In this document: one piece after another, positions 55,119-64,000 of the stretch | How positions within the stretch are numbered: the first letter of the stretch is position 1 | Layout of the letters: each line of letters opens with the position of its first letter | Assembly (NCBI GenBank): GCA_937907245.1 | Contig: CALCUM010000002.1 | Location: 1 to 64,000, forward strand | DNA from: an uncultured Rhodobiaceae bacterium | GTDB taxonomy: Bacteria > Pseudomonadota > Alphaproteobacteria > RS24 | Length of the DNA stretch: 64,000 bases | Direction of reading: 5' to 3' | Program-made: the position numbers and the translations under genes | Notes under the pieces: model-generated | Seen by the model: only the letters and a program-made list of their open reading frames with translations | Database searches by the model: none | What the model was told of the DNA's origin: nothing

Positions 55119-56086
55119 TATTTTGCGCCTTCTTGCCCAAGCGGCGCATCAGGCGCCAACACAATATCGGCCCGCGCGCGCAGCCAATCGAGGTAATCGC
55201 GCAAGGCTTTATCATCACGCTCATGGCGCACGGCATCGACTATTTGCGAGCGGATTTTCTCAAACGCGGGCGGTCGGCCGGGTTGGTTGCGGATAATCTT
55301 CAAAAAATGCCAGCCTGTTGGGCCCGCCAAAGCATCTGAAATAGCGCCTTGTGGTAGGCGGCTAGCAGATTTGGTTAACTCGGGCCCTAGATAATCGGTC
55401 ATTTTCGCCGGTGTCAGCATGACGCGCGGCAGAGCCGGTAAAATCTCTGTCCCGAATGTCTCGCGGGCAAGTTTGAAATCCATACCGCCGCGCAAAGCAT
55501 CGCGAATGACATCCAGTTTTTTAGTCATTTCTGGCGATTGTCTCGGCTCCATATACGGCACGAAAATACGCGATACTTGCAGCCGATTGGCTGGGGCGAA
55601 ACGGGCTTTGTGTTGATTATAAAAACGCCGTAAATTTGTTTCACTCAACGCATCCGAGCCCTTTTGCGCCAATACAAATTCGATAACCGCCATAGCCACT
55701 GCTTTGCGCACGGCGGCATCGCCTTCCAGCAGGCCAATTTCAAGGCCGCGCTGCACCAAAAGTTCTTCTTCGATAAGGCGGTCGAGTACGAGTTTTTTAT
55801 CGGCTTCCGTAGGGGCTTTATTTTTATCCGACAACAAAGCCTGATAAGCGCCGGCGAATTCTGTGCGGTCGATGTGTTGTTGGTTCACTTTGGCGATGGC
55901 GCCATCGTTGGATAAGCGTCTTTGGTCGCTGGGCGAGGCCGTTACCAGTGCCAAAAGCAAACCGAAAAGAGCGCCTGCGAGCAACAATCGCTCGGGCAAA
56001 GGAGAGGCGGAACCCGTGACTGTGTGGCCGTCTTTATCGATGCCCTTATCGCTTGTGGGCCGTTTACTCTTTTTACCTGTCGTCAT
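55118..56086 (-). CDS. Periplasmic parvulin-type peptidyl-prolyl isomerase
   Basis: 322 aa, one N-terminal membrane helix (about 32-51, LLLAGALFGLLLALV), then a SurA/PpiD-like chaperone region and a parvulin domain ending with GPTGWHFLKIIRNQPGRPPAF. Start chosen at MTTGKKSKRP; a TTG three codons earlier is less likely. Pairing with a HupE-like gene occurs in other proteobacteria, and it may fold that protein's periplasmic domain; that role is inference. Confidence 0.85.
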   Translation of the reverse strand: MTTGKKSKRPTSDKGIDKDGHTVTGSASPLPERLLLAGALFGLLLALVTASPSDQRRLSNDGAIAKVNQQHIDRTEFAGAYQALLSDKNKAPTEADKKLVLDRLIEEELLVQRGLEIGLLEGDAAVRKAVAMAVIEFVLAQKGSDALSETNLRRFYNQHKARFAPANRLQVSRIFVPYMEPRQSPEMTKKLDVIRDALRGGMDFKLARETFGTEILPALPRVMLTPAKMTDYLGPELTKSASRLPQGAISDALAGPTGWHFLKIIRNQPGRPPAFEKIRSQIVDAVRHERDDKALRDYLDWLRARADIVLAPDAPLGQEGAK

Positions 56087-56228
56087 GGCGCACAATCTAG
56101 CGATTGGCGCGCGAAGTGCAAGCCCCGCTTTCGCCCGTTTTAAGCCTCGTGCGCTTGCCCATTGGTAAACCCGCGAAGCGCTGATAAGATGCGGGCTTAT
56201 AAACGCATTCTAATGGCGGGTAATCTAA

Positions 56229-57494
56229 ATGCTCCAGCACCTGACTTCTGCGCTTTGCGCCAACACCAAGCCGCTTTATGAAGCGGCTCTGGTGGCTTTG
56301 GCGAGCCATCATGCGGGCTATCAAAAATTGCCTTTGCCGCATATGGCCCTGCCTGAAAAGCAAGACGATGTAGCAGCTATGCATCAGATGGCGCAGGCTT
56401 TGGCGCAAGATGCGCAACGAATTATTATCTTGGGCACGGGCGGCTCTAGTTTGGGCGCGCAAGTTTTGGCGCAAGCCCAGATTCAAAATCAGATTCAAAA
56501 CCAGACTCAAAATGAGACCCCTGATTTAATTTTTGCCGATAATCTCGATGCCGATAGCTTTACAAAAATCTTGCAGGGCGACATGGCGACGACGCGGTTT
56601 TTCGTCGTCTCGAAATCAGGCGGCACAGCCGAGACGATGATGCAATTGGGCGGCGCCCTCATGGCTTTGGAAGCCGCAGACGCCAAGCCATCTCATCATG
56701 TGGCAGGCATTGCGGGCAGCGATGACAATGCGCTGCGCCGTTTAGCACGTGCCTATGATTTTCCAATATTGGCGCATGAAAGCGATATAGGGGGGCGGTT
56801 TTCCGTGTTGACCAATGTCGGGCTTTTGCCCGCCATTTGGGCCGGAAGGGATCCGCAAGCCGTGCGCGCGGGCGCAAGAAAAACCATGCTTGGCTTGGCG
56901 GGGGAGCCGCAAAACTTTGAGCCCCTGAAAGGCGCCGCCCTTCATTTGGCGCATATGCAGGCGGGGCGAAACATCCATGTGATGATGCCCTATGCCGATG
57001 CGTTGGAGCGTTTGGCTTTTTGGCATCGCCAGCTTTGGGCTGAGAGTTTGGGCAAGCAAGGCCAAGGCTCGGTGCCCGTGAGTGCGCTGGGCCCGGTCGA
57101 TCAACACTCTCAATTGCAGCTCTATCTAGATGGGCCTGACGATAAGCTTTACACCCTCGTGACCCATGACACGCAAGGTCGAGGCTGTCGGGTGCCAGAT
57201 GGATTTTCGAAAGACCCTGATTTGGCTTCTCTGGTAGGGCATACGATGGGCAATTTAGTGGATGCGGAAGCGCGCGCCACGGTGGATGTTTTAATCGATG
57301 CCAAACGACCCGTGCGCCATATCGAGCTTGGCGCGATAACCGACGAAAGCCTTGGCGAGCTGCTGATGCATTTGCAATTGGAAACGATTTACACCGCCGA
57401 TGGCTTGGGCATCGATGCCTATTCACAACCCGCCGTCGAGGCTGGAAAAATACGCGCCAAACAATATTTGCAAGAGCTAGAAAATAAGTCATGA
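56229..57494 (+). CDS. pgi: Glucose-6-phosphate isomerase
   Basis: 421 aa, shorter than the 450-550 aa forms but with the conserved [27 protein letters not shown] and [15 protein letters not shown]. The late [16 protein letters not shown] and [22 protein letters not shown] hold further active-site residues. Interconverts glucose-6-P and fructose-6-P. A three-unit Gln-Asn repeat lies at residues 84-95. The stop overlaps mutL by four bases (ATGA). Confidence 0.94.
   Translation: MLQHLTSALCANTKPLYEAALVALASHHAGYQKLPLPHMALPEKQDDVAAMHQMAQALAQDAQRIIILGTGGSSLGAQVLAQAQIQNQIQNQTQNETPDLIFADNLDADSFTKILQGDMATTRFFVVSKSGGTAETMMQLGGALMALEAADAKPSHHVAGIAGSDDNALRRLARAYDFPILAHESDIGGRFSVLTNVGLLPAIWAGRDPQAVRAGARKTMLGLAGEPQNFEPLKGAALHLAHMQAGRNIHVMMPYADALERLAFWHRQLWAESLGKQGQGSVPVSALGPVDQHSQLQLYLDGPDDKLYTLVTHDTQGRGCRVPDGFSKDPDLASLVGHTMGNLVDAEARATVDVLIDAKRPVRHIELGAITDESLGELLMHLQLETIYTADGLGIDAYSQPAVEAGKIRAKQYLQELENKS
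56478..56513 (+). repeat. 12-bp tandem repeat inside pgi, three units
   Basis: CAGATTCAAAAT is repeated three times with two changes and encodes [12 protein letters not shown] between two conserved strands of the sugar-isomerase domain. Confidence 0.9.
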
Positions 57495-59305
57495 GCCGCA
57501 TTCGTCGCCTACCTGAAGACACGATCAACCGCATCGCCGCGGGGGAGGTAGTCGAGCGTCCAGCCAGCGCGGTGAAAGAACTGGTTGAAAACGCCATTGA
57601 TGCCAAGGCCAGTCAAATTGACGTGAGCTTGGGGGCGGGCGGTAAGACGCTTATCCTCATCGAAGACAATGGCCACGGCATGAACGGCGAAGAATTATCG
57701 CTGGCGGTGGAGCGTCACGCGACCTCTAAGCTGCCGGAAGGCGATGGCGGCGATCGGATGTTTCGTATCGCCAGTCTTGGGTTTCGCGGGGAGGCCCTGC
57801 CGAGCATTGGGGCGGTGGCGCATTTGTCTATTGTCAGTCGCACCCTTGATGGTGAAACGGCGTATGAAATTCGTGTCGATGGCGGCAAGCTGGGGCAGGT
57901 AAAACCCGCCGCGGGGCAGCGCGGCACACGTGTGGAAGTGCGCGATTTATTTTACGCCACGCCCGCGCGGTTGAAGTTTTTAAAATCTGACCGCGCCGAA
58001 ACCACGGCCGTGAGCGATATATTACGCCGCTTGGCAATGGCCAATCCGCAAATCGGTTTCAGCCTGACCAGCGACGGGCGCAAGAGTTTTGCTTATCCGC
58101 CAGAGCATGGCGAGACCGCGCAGCTCAAACGCCTTGGCGCAATTTTGGGGCGCGATTTTGCCGATAATGCCGTGCCTGTTTTGGCCACGCGCGATGGGGT
58201 GCGCCTTTATGGGTTTGCGGGCTTGCCGACGTTTAATCACGCCACAGCCCAAAAACAATATTTGGTGGTGAACGGGAGACCCGTGCGCGACAAATTATTG
58301 AACGGCGCGGTGCGTGGGGCGTATCAAGATTTTCTGGCGGGCAATCGACACCCGGCCTTGGCTTTGTTTATTGAGCTGGAGCCCAGCGAGTTAGACGTCA
58401 ATGTGCATCCGGCCAAAACCGAAGTGCGGTTTCGCGATGCCGGTCTTATTCGGTCGATGATTGTCGGGGGCTTGCGCGCCAGTATGGCCGAAGCGGGGCA
58501 TCGCGCCTCTACCACAGTGGCGGGGCAAACCATGTCGGCGTTTCGCCCAGGTGGCCTAGGCGGCTTTGGGCAGGCAAACCCGCAAGGCAGTTTTGCCGCG
58601 GCTCAAAATTTTCAAGCCCCGATGGAGGGTGGTGGCATGAGCGAAGCCGCTGCCGAATGGCTTTCCACGCCGCAGGCCGCGCAAACGATGGCCGAAGTCG
58701 TGCCGACGCATTTGCCCTTGGGGCTGGCACGGGCGCAATTGCACGAGACTTATATTCTATCGCAGACCCATGATGGTTTCGTCATCGTTGATCAGCACGC
58801 GGCGCATGAACGCCTGGTTTATGAGCGAATGAAAAAGCAAATGGCGGAACGCGGCATTGCCCGTCAAATTTTATTGGTGCCCGAAGTTGCTGAATTAGAG
58901 CCGGATGAAGGCGATTTGATTTTAAGTCGCGCAGCCGAATTATTGGAGCTGGGCTTTGTAATTGAGCGCTTTGGCCCGGGCAGCGATGGCCGCGTGGCGG
59001 TGCTTTTGCGCGAAGTGCCTGCCATGCTTTATGGCGCTGATTGTGTGGCTCTTCTGCGCGATATGGCGCAAGAGATGTCAGAGCTAGGCGCCGGACTTGC
59101 CTTGAAAGAACGCTTGGAAGAAATTGCTGGCACGCTGGCTTGCCATACCTCAGTGCGGGCTGGGCGTCGGTTGAACGGCGAGGAAATGAACGCGCTGTTG
59201 CGCGACATGGAAGCCACGCCAAACTCGGGCCAGTGCAATCATGGCCGACCCACTTATGTAGAATTAAAGCTGGCTGATATCGAACGCCTGTTCGGCCGCC
59301 GCTAG
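57491..59305 (+). CDS. mutL: DNA mismatch repair protein MutL
   Basis: 604 aa. N-terminal GHKL ATPase motifs [15 protein letters not shown] and [10 protein letters not shown]; PAxxxKF-type PARLKFLK. The C-terminal domain has [15 protein letters not shown], the DQHAxxExxxxE endonuclease motif, and [12 protein letters not shown] near the end, where most homologs read CPHGRP. So it should nick the unmethylated-independent strand-discrimination substrate, as MutLs without a MutH partner do. The linker between domains is Gly/Pro/Gln rich. Confidence 0.96.
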   Translation: MSRIRRLPEDTINRIAAGEVVERPASAVKELVENAIDAKASQIDVSLGAGGKTLILIEDNGHGMNGEELSLAVERHATSKLPEGDGGDRMFRIASLGFRGEALPSIGAVAHLSIVSRTLDGETAYEIRVDGGKLGQVKPAAGQRGTRVEVRDLFYATPARLKFLKSDRAETTAVSDILRRLAMANPQIGFSLTSDGRKSFAYPPEHGETAQLKRLGAILGRDFADNAVPVLATRDGVRLYGFAGLPTFNHATAQKQYLVVNGRPVRDKLLNGAVRGAYQDFLAGNRHPALALFIELEPSELDVNVHPAKTEVRFRDAGLIRSMIVGGLRASMAEAGHRASTTVAGQTMSAFRPGGLGGFGQANPQGSFAAAQNFQAPMEGGGMSEAAAEWLSTPQAAQTMAEVVPTHLPLGLARAQLHETYILSQTHDGFVIVDQHAAHERLVYERMKKQMAERGIARQILLVPEVAELEPDEGDLILSRAAELLELGFVIERFGPGSDGRVAVLLREVPAMLYGADCVALLRDMAQEMSELGAGLALKERLEEIAGTLACHTSVRAGRRLNGEEMNALLRDMEATPNSGQCNHGRPTYVELKLADIERLFGRR

Positions 59306-59310
59306 AGATA

Positions 59311-59345
59311 AAAAAACCCCGCCGCTCGAAAGCGACGGGGTTTTT
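59311..59345. terminator. Bidirectional terminator between mutL and the ACAD gene
   Basis: A long perfect-looking hairpin, ACCCCG-CCGCT-CGAA-AGCGA-CGGGGT with one mismatch, flanked by A6 and T5. It serves both convergent genes. Confidence 0.92.
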
Positions 59346-59368
59346 CTAAATCCAAATGGCTTTAAAAT

Positions 59369-60637
59369 TTAGCCGCGAGGGACGTCGAGTGTCTTCAAGC
59401 CTTCTTCATTGGCTTGCGACAGGTCGGCGTATTTTTTCATTTCCAATCGCGCGATGGTGCGATTGTGCACTTCGTCAGGGCCATCGGCCAGACGCAGGGT
59501 ACGGATACCGGCATACATTTTCGCCAGACCGAAGTCTGTCGTCACGCCGCCGCCACCATGGGCTTGAATGGCATCGTCAATAATTTGCAGCGCGATGCGA
59601 GGGCCTGCCACTTTAATTTGGGCAATCTCACTCTTGGCTACTTTATTGCCGACCGTATCCATCATATAGGCAGCCTTCATGGTCAGAAGACGGCTCATTT
59701 CGATGTTGGTACGAGCTTCCGCAATGCGTTGTTCCCAAATGCTATATTCCGAAACGCGCTTGCCAAAGGCCACACGGCTCATCAGACGCGTGATCATTTT
59801 TTCGAGCGCGCGTTCGGCAACGCCGATGGTGCGCATGCAATGGTGAATGCGGCCAGGGCCAAGGCGTCCTTGGGCAATCTCAAAGCCACGGCCTTCGCCG
59901 AGCAAGAGGTTTTCAACCGGTACGCGAACATTGGTGAGGCGCACTTCGGCATGGCCGTGTGGCGCATCATCATAGCCAAATACAGGCAGCATCCGCAGCA
60001 CTTCAATGCCTGGGGCATCGAGGGGAACCAAAACCTGGCTCTGTTGTTGGTGACGCGGCGCTTCTGGGTTGGTTTTGCCCATCACGATAGCAATTTTGCA
60101 GCGCGGGTCGCCAACACCGGAAGACCACCATTTCGTGCCATTGATGACATATTCGTCACCATCGCGCTCAATGCGGGTTTCAATATTGGTGGCATCGGAC
60201 GAGGCCACAGCAGGTTCGGTCATCAAGAAGGCCGAACGAATTTCGCCGTTCAACAAAGGCACCATATATTCTTCTTTATGGCGATCATTGCCGTAGCGTT
60301 CCAAAACTTCCATGTTGCCAGTGTCTGGCGCGGAGCAGTTAAACACTTCCGAGGCGAAGCCAACACGGCCCATAATTTCACAAAGCGGTGCATATTCGAC
60401 ATTGCTTAGACCGAAGCCGCGTTCGCTTTCAGGTAGGAACAAGTTCCACAGGCCTTCTTCTTTGGCTTTGTCTTTCAACTCTTCCAAAATTGGCACAACC
60501 TGCCACGGGTTTCCGTCTGCACGGAACGCGTCCATTTGTTGATGGTAAGTAATTTCATTAGGATAAATATGGGCATCCATAAATCCTTCGACGCGAGCAA
60601 TCAGCTCTTTCGTGCGGTCGTTATGTTCGAAAATCAT
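59369..60637 (-). CDS. Acyl-CoA dehydrogenase, ACAD10/11-like
   Basis: 422 aa. [15 protein letters not shown] and [16 protein letters not shown] are the FAD/substrate loops of the ACAD10/11 branch, and [17 protein letters not shown] plus [12 protein letters not shown] follow. In that branch the C-terminal catalytic motif is replaced by [12 protein letters not shown]. Start at [12 protein letters not shown] (60637); an upstream ATG adds nine residues. Human ACAD11 acts on hydroxylated or long-chain acyl-CoAs together with a kinase domain; a matching kinase-type gene lies at the window end. Confidence 0.93.
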   Translation of the reverse strand: MIFEHNDRTKELIARVEGFMDAHIYPNEITYHQQMDAFRADGNPWQVVPILEELKDKAKEEGLWNLFLPESERGFGLSNVEYAPLCEIMGRVGFASEVFNCSAPDTGNMEVLERYGNDRHKEEYMVPLLNGEIRSAFLMTEPAVASSDATNIETRIERDGDEYVINGTKWWSSGVGDPRCKIAIVMGKTNPEAPRHQQQSQVLVPLDAPGIEVLRMLPVFGYDDAPHGHAEVRLTNVRVPVENLLLGEGRGFEIAQGRLGPGRIHHCMRTIGVAERALEKMITRLMSRVAFGKRVSEYSIWEQRIAEARTNIEMSRLLTMKAAYMMDTVGNKVAKSEIAQIKVAGPRIALQIIDDAIQAHGGGGVTTDFGLAKMYAGIRTLRLADGPDEVHNRTIARLEMKKYADLSQANEEGLKTLDVPRG

Positions 60638-60706
60638 GTTCTTCTCCCTCAAGTTCAAGGCCAAAGCCTAGAATAAAGCCCGAGGCAGTGCTACCAAAAA
60701 AACGCC

Positions 60707-61168
60707 TTAAGAAGGTTCATTTCGCCGCAGGGCAAAAAAATCAGTCAGCAAGTCGGCACAAGCGCCTTCGCGCAAGCCCCCAATCACCTCGGGCGCGTGG
60801 TGGCAGGTGGATTGCGCGAATAGCGCCACGCCATTGTCTACCGCGCCGCCTTTGCTATCGCCGGCGCCATAATATAACCGCCGCAGCCGCGCATGGGCAA
60901 TGGCGCCCGCGCACATGGGGCAGGGCTCTAGGGTCACATAAAGGTCGCAATCGATTAGGCGGCTATTGCCAAGCTTGGCGCAAGCCTCACGAATGGCCAC
61001 GATTTCGGCGTGGGCGGTCGGGTCATTTTGGCGCCGCATTTGGTTTTGCGCCCGCGCCAGCACCTCGCCGTTTGGCCCCACAAGCACCGCGCCCACAGGC
61101 ACTTCGCCTTGTTGGGCTGCGGCTTGGGCTTGCTCAATGGCCATTTGCATATAATCGGTATCACTCAT
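60707..61168 (-). CDS. tadA: tRNA-specific adenosine deaminase
   Basis: 153 aa. Zinc-deaminase motifs TAHAEIVAIREA (His and catalytic Glu) and TLEPCPMCAGAIAHARL (two Cys). Converts A34 to inosine in tRNA-Arg(ACG). Start at MSDTDYMQMAIEQ (61168); the earlier ATG at 61240 would overlap the divergent rluB-type gene. Confidence 0.94.
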   Translation of the reverse strand: MSDTDYMQMAIEQAQAAAQQGEVPVGAVLVGPNGEVLARAQNQMRRQNDPTAHAEIVAIREACAKLGNSRLIDCDLYVTLEPCPMCAGAIAHARLRRLYYGAGDSKGGAVDNGVALFAQSTCHHAPEVIGGLREGACADLLTDFFALRRNEPS

Positions 61169-61216
61169 CGTAAACGATACTAGCACGCGAGGCGCAGCCC
61201 GTGCTACAGGGGAGGG

Positions 61217-62269
61217 ATGAGTGATGAAAAAACTTCCCAATTCGATGGCGACCGCGTCGCTAAAGTCCTAGCTCGGGCGGGTGTGTGTTCGCGCCGCGAC
61301 GCCGAGCGCATGGTGGCCGATGGCCGCATTGCCGTAAACGGGCGCCGGCTCGATACGCCTGCTTTCAATGTCACCTCGAAAGATAAAATTACCGTCGATG
61401 GCAAGCCCATCGCGGAGCCCGACCCGCCGCGCATGTGGCGTTACCATAAGCCTGCAGGCTTGGTTACCACGGCGCGCGATCCGCAAGGGCGCGATACTGT
61501 GTTTCAAAAACTACCTGCCAGCCTGCCAAGGGTAAACGCCATTGGCCGGCTCGATATTAATACCGAAGGCTTATTGCTATTGACCAATGATGGCGGCATG
61601 AAGCGCTTGCTCGAATTGCCCAGCACGGGCTGGTTGCGCCGCTATCGGGTGCGTGCTTTTGGCAGGGCCGATGAAGCCAAATTGAAAGAGTTAAAACACG
61701 GCATCACCATTGATGGCGTTAATTATAAGTCTATCGAAGCGATGCTTGAGCGCCAGCAAGGGGGCAATGTTTGGCTCTCTATGGCTTTGCGCGAAGGCAA
61801 AAACCGCGAGATTAAACGCGTGCTAGAAGCACTAGATTTGAAAGTGAACCGACTATTGCGTCTTTCTTTTGGCCCGTTTCAATTGGGTCAGCTAGAGGAA
61901 GGAAAAGTAGAAGAAGTGCCACGCCGTGTTTTGCGTCAACAATTGGGCAAAAATTGGCAATCGATTATCGATGGCACCGTGCGCGGTGCTGGCACGGATA
62001 AGAACGAAGCTGCGGCGGAGGCAGCTAAAGAGGCAGCCACAGAGGCGACACCGCGCTCGCGCTCGGATGCCAAACGAGGGAAACTGCGCGATACCAGCGA
62101 ACCTTTAAAAGTGCGCACTCCAAAAGGTAAAAGCGCATCTAAAAAACCTGGGCGCAACGAAAGCCAACAAGCCCCTAAAGGCAGAAACTTTAAAGCCTCG
62201 GGCGCTAAGCCATCGGCGAAAGTGCCATCCTCTCGCAAAGGCTCTTCTGATGCGCGTGGTAGGCGGTAA
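61217..62269 (+). CDS. rluB: Pseudouridine synthase RluB-like
   Basis: 350 aa. S4 domain (VLARAGVCSRRDAERMV), then the RsuA/RluB core with catalytic Asp in NAIGRLDINTEGLLLL and GKNREIKRVLEALDLKVNRL. About 100 C-terminal residues are Lys/Arg/Ala/Ser rich, an RNA-contacting tail that varies between species. Modifies 23S rRNA. Its 3' end overlaps rsmD by 20 bp. Confidence 0.92.
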   Translation: MSDEKTSQFDGDRVAKVLARAGVCSRRDAERMVADGRIAVNGRRLDTPAFNVTSKDKITVDGKPIAEPDPPRMWRYHKPAGLVTTARDPQGRDTVFQKLPASLPRVNAIGRLDINTEGLLLLTNDGGMKRLLELPSTGWLRRYRVRAFGRADEAKLKELKHGITIDGVNYKSIEAMLERQQGGNVWLSMALREGKNREIKRVLEALDLKVNRLLRLSFGPFQLGQLEEGKVEEVPRRVLRQQLGKNWQSIIDGTVRGAGTDKNEAAAEAAKEAATEATPRSRSDAKRGKLRDTSEPLKVRTPKGKSASKKPGRNESQQAPKGRNFKASGAKPSAKVPSSRKGSSDARGRR

Positions 62270-62798
62270 TTGGCGCGGCAAACCTTTACGCGCGCCCAAG
62301 GGAAACGAAACGCGCCCGACCACCGACCGCACGCGCGAAGCCTTGTTTTCCATGCTCAGCTCGCGGCTCGATTTTGATAATTTACGCGTGCTTGATTTAT
62401 TCGCTGGCACTGGCGCTTTGGGGCTTGAAGCTTTATCGCGCGGCGCCAGTTTTTGTTTATTTGTAGAAACCCAAGCGCCTGCACGCGCCGCCATTCGAGA
62501 TAATGTCGAGACCTGCCATGCGACAGGACACAGCAAAATTTTCCGCCGCGACGCCACCAAACTGGGTCCCTGCACAGGCGGGGGAGCCTATGACCTAGTG
62601 TTCGCAGATCCCCCCTATCGTCAAGGGCTTGGAGACCAGGCGTTGGCGGCTTTGTTGCAGGGCGGCTGGTTGAGCGAGGCGGCACTGGTTATTGTTGAAG
62701 AAGACAAACGAGCCAATTTTCGCGTTCCCCCAGGGTTTAACGAGTTGGAGCGACGCCTAAAAAGCGATACGGAATTAATCTTCTGCACGCCGAGTTAG
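62250..62798 (+). CDS. rsmD: 16S rRNA (guanine(966)-N2)-methyltransferase
   Basis: 182 aa, RVVGGNWRGKPL at the start, RPTTDRTREALF, SAM-binding VLDLFAGTGALGLE, and catalytic FADPPY. Usual length for the family. The overlap with rluB suggests a shared transcript, both acting on rRNA. Confidence 0.95.
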   Translation: MRVVGGNWRGKPLRAPKGNETRPTTDRTREALFSMLSSRLDFDNLRVLDLFAGTGALGLEALSRGASFCLFVETQAPARAAIRDNVETCHATGHSKIFRRDATKLGPCTGGGAYDLVFADPPYRQGLGDQALAALLQGGWLSEAALVIVEEDKRANFRVPPGFNELERRLKSDTELIFCTPS

Positions 62799-62856
62799 CT
62801 AGGTAATTCCCCACAAATGTGCTAGCTGTTACGCAATAAAAATAAAAGCGGGACTT

Positions 62857-63279
62857 ATGGCATTCGATAGTCAAAACTTTATTTCAAAAATTTCCGACGC
62901 TGGGATGCACCGCGAACAAGCGGTATTGCTCGCGCAAACATATGCTCACTTCATGTCGATGCAAACCCTTACGAGCGAGGAAATTACTCGCTTAGAAGAT
63001 CGGGTGCGTGCTGAGCGTGACTTATTGGAAGGCCGACTAATGGCCAACCATGCGGCTTTAGGGCTTTCTTTGCACAAAGAATTAGAGGCGCAAAGCATAA
63101 TCAACCGCACTCAAGTAGACGGTATTCAGACCCGTATGGGACAATTAGAAGCCCGCATTGAAGGTAGCTACAAAACTAATTTGGCGGCGATGAAAAGCAA
63201 CGCCAATAAGCATTCGGCTGCCAATATGATGCTGGTTCTAAGCGCCATGGCAGGGGTTTATTTTATTGGCGCCGCGTAA
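62857..63279 (+). CDS. DUF1640-like coiled-coil protein with C-terminal membrane anchor
   Basis: 140 aa. N-terminal FDSQNFISKISDAGMHREQA, a long charged coiled-coil region with ITRLEDRVRAERDLLEGRL, and a final hydrophobic segment (about residues 122-138). This layout matches DUF1640/CCDC90-type proteins, related to MCUR1 in mitochondria. The role in bacteria is unknown. Confidence 0.7.
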   Translation: MAFDSQNFISKISDAGMHREQAVLLAQTYAHFMSMQTLTSEEITRLEDRVRAERDLLEGRLMANHAALGLSLHKELEAQSIINRTQVDGIQTRMGQLEARIEGSYKTNLAAMKSNANKHSAANMMLVLSAMAGVYFIGAA

Positions 63280-63287
63280 ACCGAGAG

Positions 63288-64000
63288 CTAAACAGCCCCC
63301 GCTTTTTGTGCGAATTCCCAACCCATATCCGACAGAGGTTTTACCCGGTCTGCCATAGCCGCAGCATGGGCGTTGGACGCTGTACCATCGCGCACACGCC
63401 CGACGATACCTTGCAAAATACCTGCCAAGCGGAACATATTATAGGCGATATAATAGTCCATATTCTCAATGCCATCGCGGCCCGTATGCTCGCAATAGGC
63501 GCGCGTATAGGCGTCTTTATCGGGAATATTCAGCGCGCTGAAATCGCAGCCCAAAAGCGTATTCGTGCTGCCCGCATCATTGGGCATATACCATTGCATG
63601 AGGTGATAGGTAAAATCGCCCAGTGGATGCCCCAGCGTCGATAGCTCCCAGTCGAGAACGGCCGAAACTTTTGGCTCGGTGGGGTGCAGCACCATATTGT
63701 CGAGGCGATAATCGCCATGCACAATCGATACTTCATCATCGCCCGGAATATTGCCAGGCAACCAATCGATGAGCTTGTTCATACTGTCAATCTGTTGCGT
63801 TTCGGAGAGCTGATATTGCTTCGTCCAACGCGAGATTTGGCGAGCGAAATAATCGCCTGGTTTGCCAAAGTCTTCCAAGCCGATGGCTTTGTAATCGGTG
63901 TTATGCAATTGCGCTAAAGTTTTAATTTTGGCATCGAAAATTGCATGGCGGCCTTCGCGCGGGATGTCTGGCAATTGCGGGTCCCACAAAATACGCCCCT
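63288..64000 (-). CDS. ACAD10-type phosphotransferase family protein (5' end outside window)
   Basis: Incomplete at its N terminus. Visible: SIVHGDYRLDNMVLHP with the kinase-like catalytic HGDxxxxN, then AVLDWELSTLGHPLGDF with the metal-binding Asp. This is the aminoglycoside/choline-kinase-like (APH) fold as fused to ACAD10 and ACAD11. The frame continues past 63989 without a stop to the window edge. An acyl-CoA dehydrogenase of the ACAD10/11 type lies 2.6 kb away on the same strand, separated by tadA, rluB, rsmD and the DUF1640-like gene. Confidence 0.92.
   Translation of the reverse strand, partial: GRILWDPQLPDIPREGRHAIFDAKIKTLAQLHNTDYKAIGLEDFGKPGDYFARQISRWTKQYQLSETQQIDSMNKLIDWLPGNIPGDDEVSIVHGDYRLDNMVLHPTEPKVSAVLDWELSTLGHPLGDFTYHLMQWYMPNDAGSTNTLLGCDFSALNIPDKDAYTRAYCEHTGRDGIENMDYYIAYNMFRLAGILQGIVGRVRDGTASNAHAAAMADRVKPLSDMGWEFAQKAGAV

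Overview
The window is a chromosomal segment of an alphaproteobacterium. The best evidence is the gene order murA - DUF2948 - hisD - UPF0262 - infA - maf - ribonuclease E/G - yacG, which is typical of that class. A UPF0262 protein, a DUF1640-type protein, a short RNase E/G and a HisRS of the divergent alphaproteobacterial type (known mainly from Rhizobiales, Rhodobacterales, Caulobacterales and relatives) fit as well. No genus can be named. Genes are dense on both strands and no insertion sequence, integrase, CRISPR array or phage module was seen.

Layout. Positions 1-321: a 127-bp tandem duplication that ends in the 3' tip of a tRNA-Thr(GGT) gene. Positions 438-6900: a small zinc-ribbon protein, then the murA to yacG housekeeping block. 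Positions 7012-12885: tRNA-Phe, a Nudix hydrolase, a PiT phosphate permease, a glycerate-kinase-like P-loop kinase, a DUF4396 protein, typA and a rhodanese. Positions 13068-18419: three tandem acyl-CoA dehydrogenases, a DsbA-fold isomerase and a TauD-type dioxygenase, probably a catabolic group. Positions 19087-24813: a type IV pilin island with a major-type pilin, a PglL-like O-oligosaccharyltransferase, a pilT gene broken by a one-base frameshift, a prepilin peptidase, a PopZ-like protein and a second prepilin. Positions 24773-30438: a SHOCT-like membrane protein, a CHASE2/metallo-beta-lactamase chimera, a rhomboid protease, an M16 protease pair and a DUF3035 lipoprotein. Positions 30496-35770: lspA, ileS, ribF and a HAD phosphatase. 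Positions 35993-39241: an SDR, a structured non-coding stretch and groESL. Positions 39568-44546: a complete type I secretion operon (TolC, ABC, HlyD) with no substrate in view. Positions 44615-49344: a TSUP permease and hisG, hisZ, hisS. Positions 49387-52646: a ScfR/RamB-type regulator divergent from isocitrate lyase. The remainder holds rraA-like, PaiB-like, HupE-like, a parvulin PPIase, pgi, mutL, an ACAD, tadA, rluB, rsmD, a DUF1640-like protein and an incomplete ACAD10-type phosphotransferase.

The points most worth following are a HisZ subunit with an N-terminal helix-turn-helix, downstream of 12-bp direct repeats; a run of three hairpins ending in a strong terminator upstream of groES; three similar sites between the ScfR-type regulator and aceA; the CHASE2/MBL chimera; the pilT frameshift; and the tandem duplication at the tRNA-Thr 3' end. 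Short tandem repeats with 6 to 14-bp units recur in spacers and in two genes. All functional calls rest on reading motifs by eye, without database searches.
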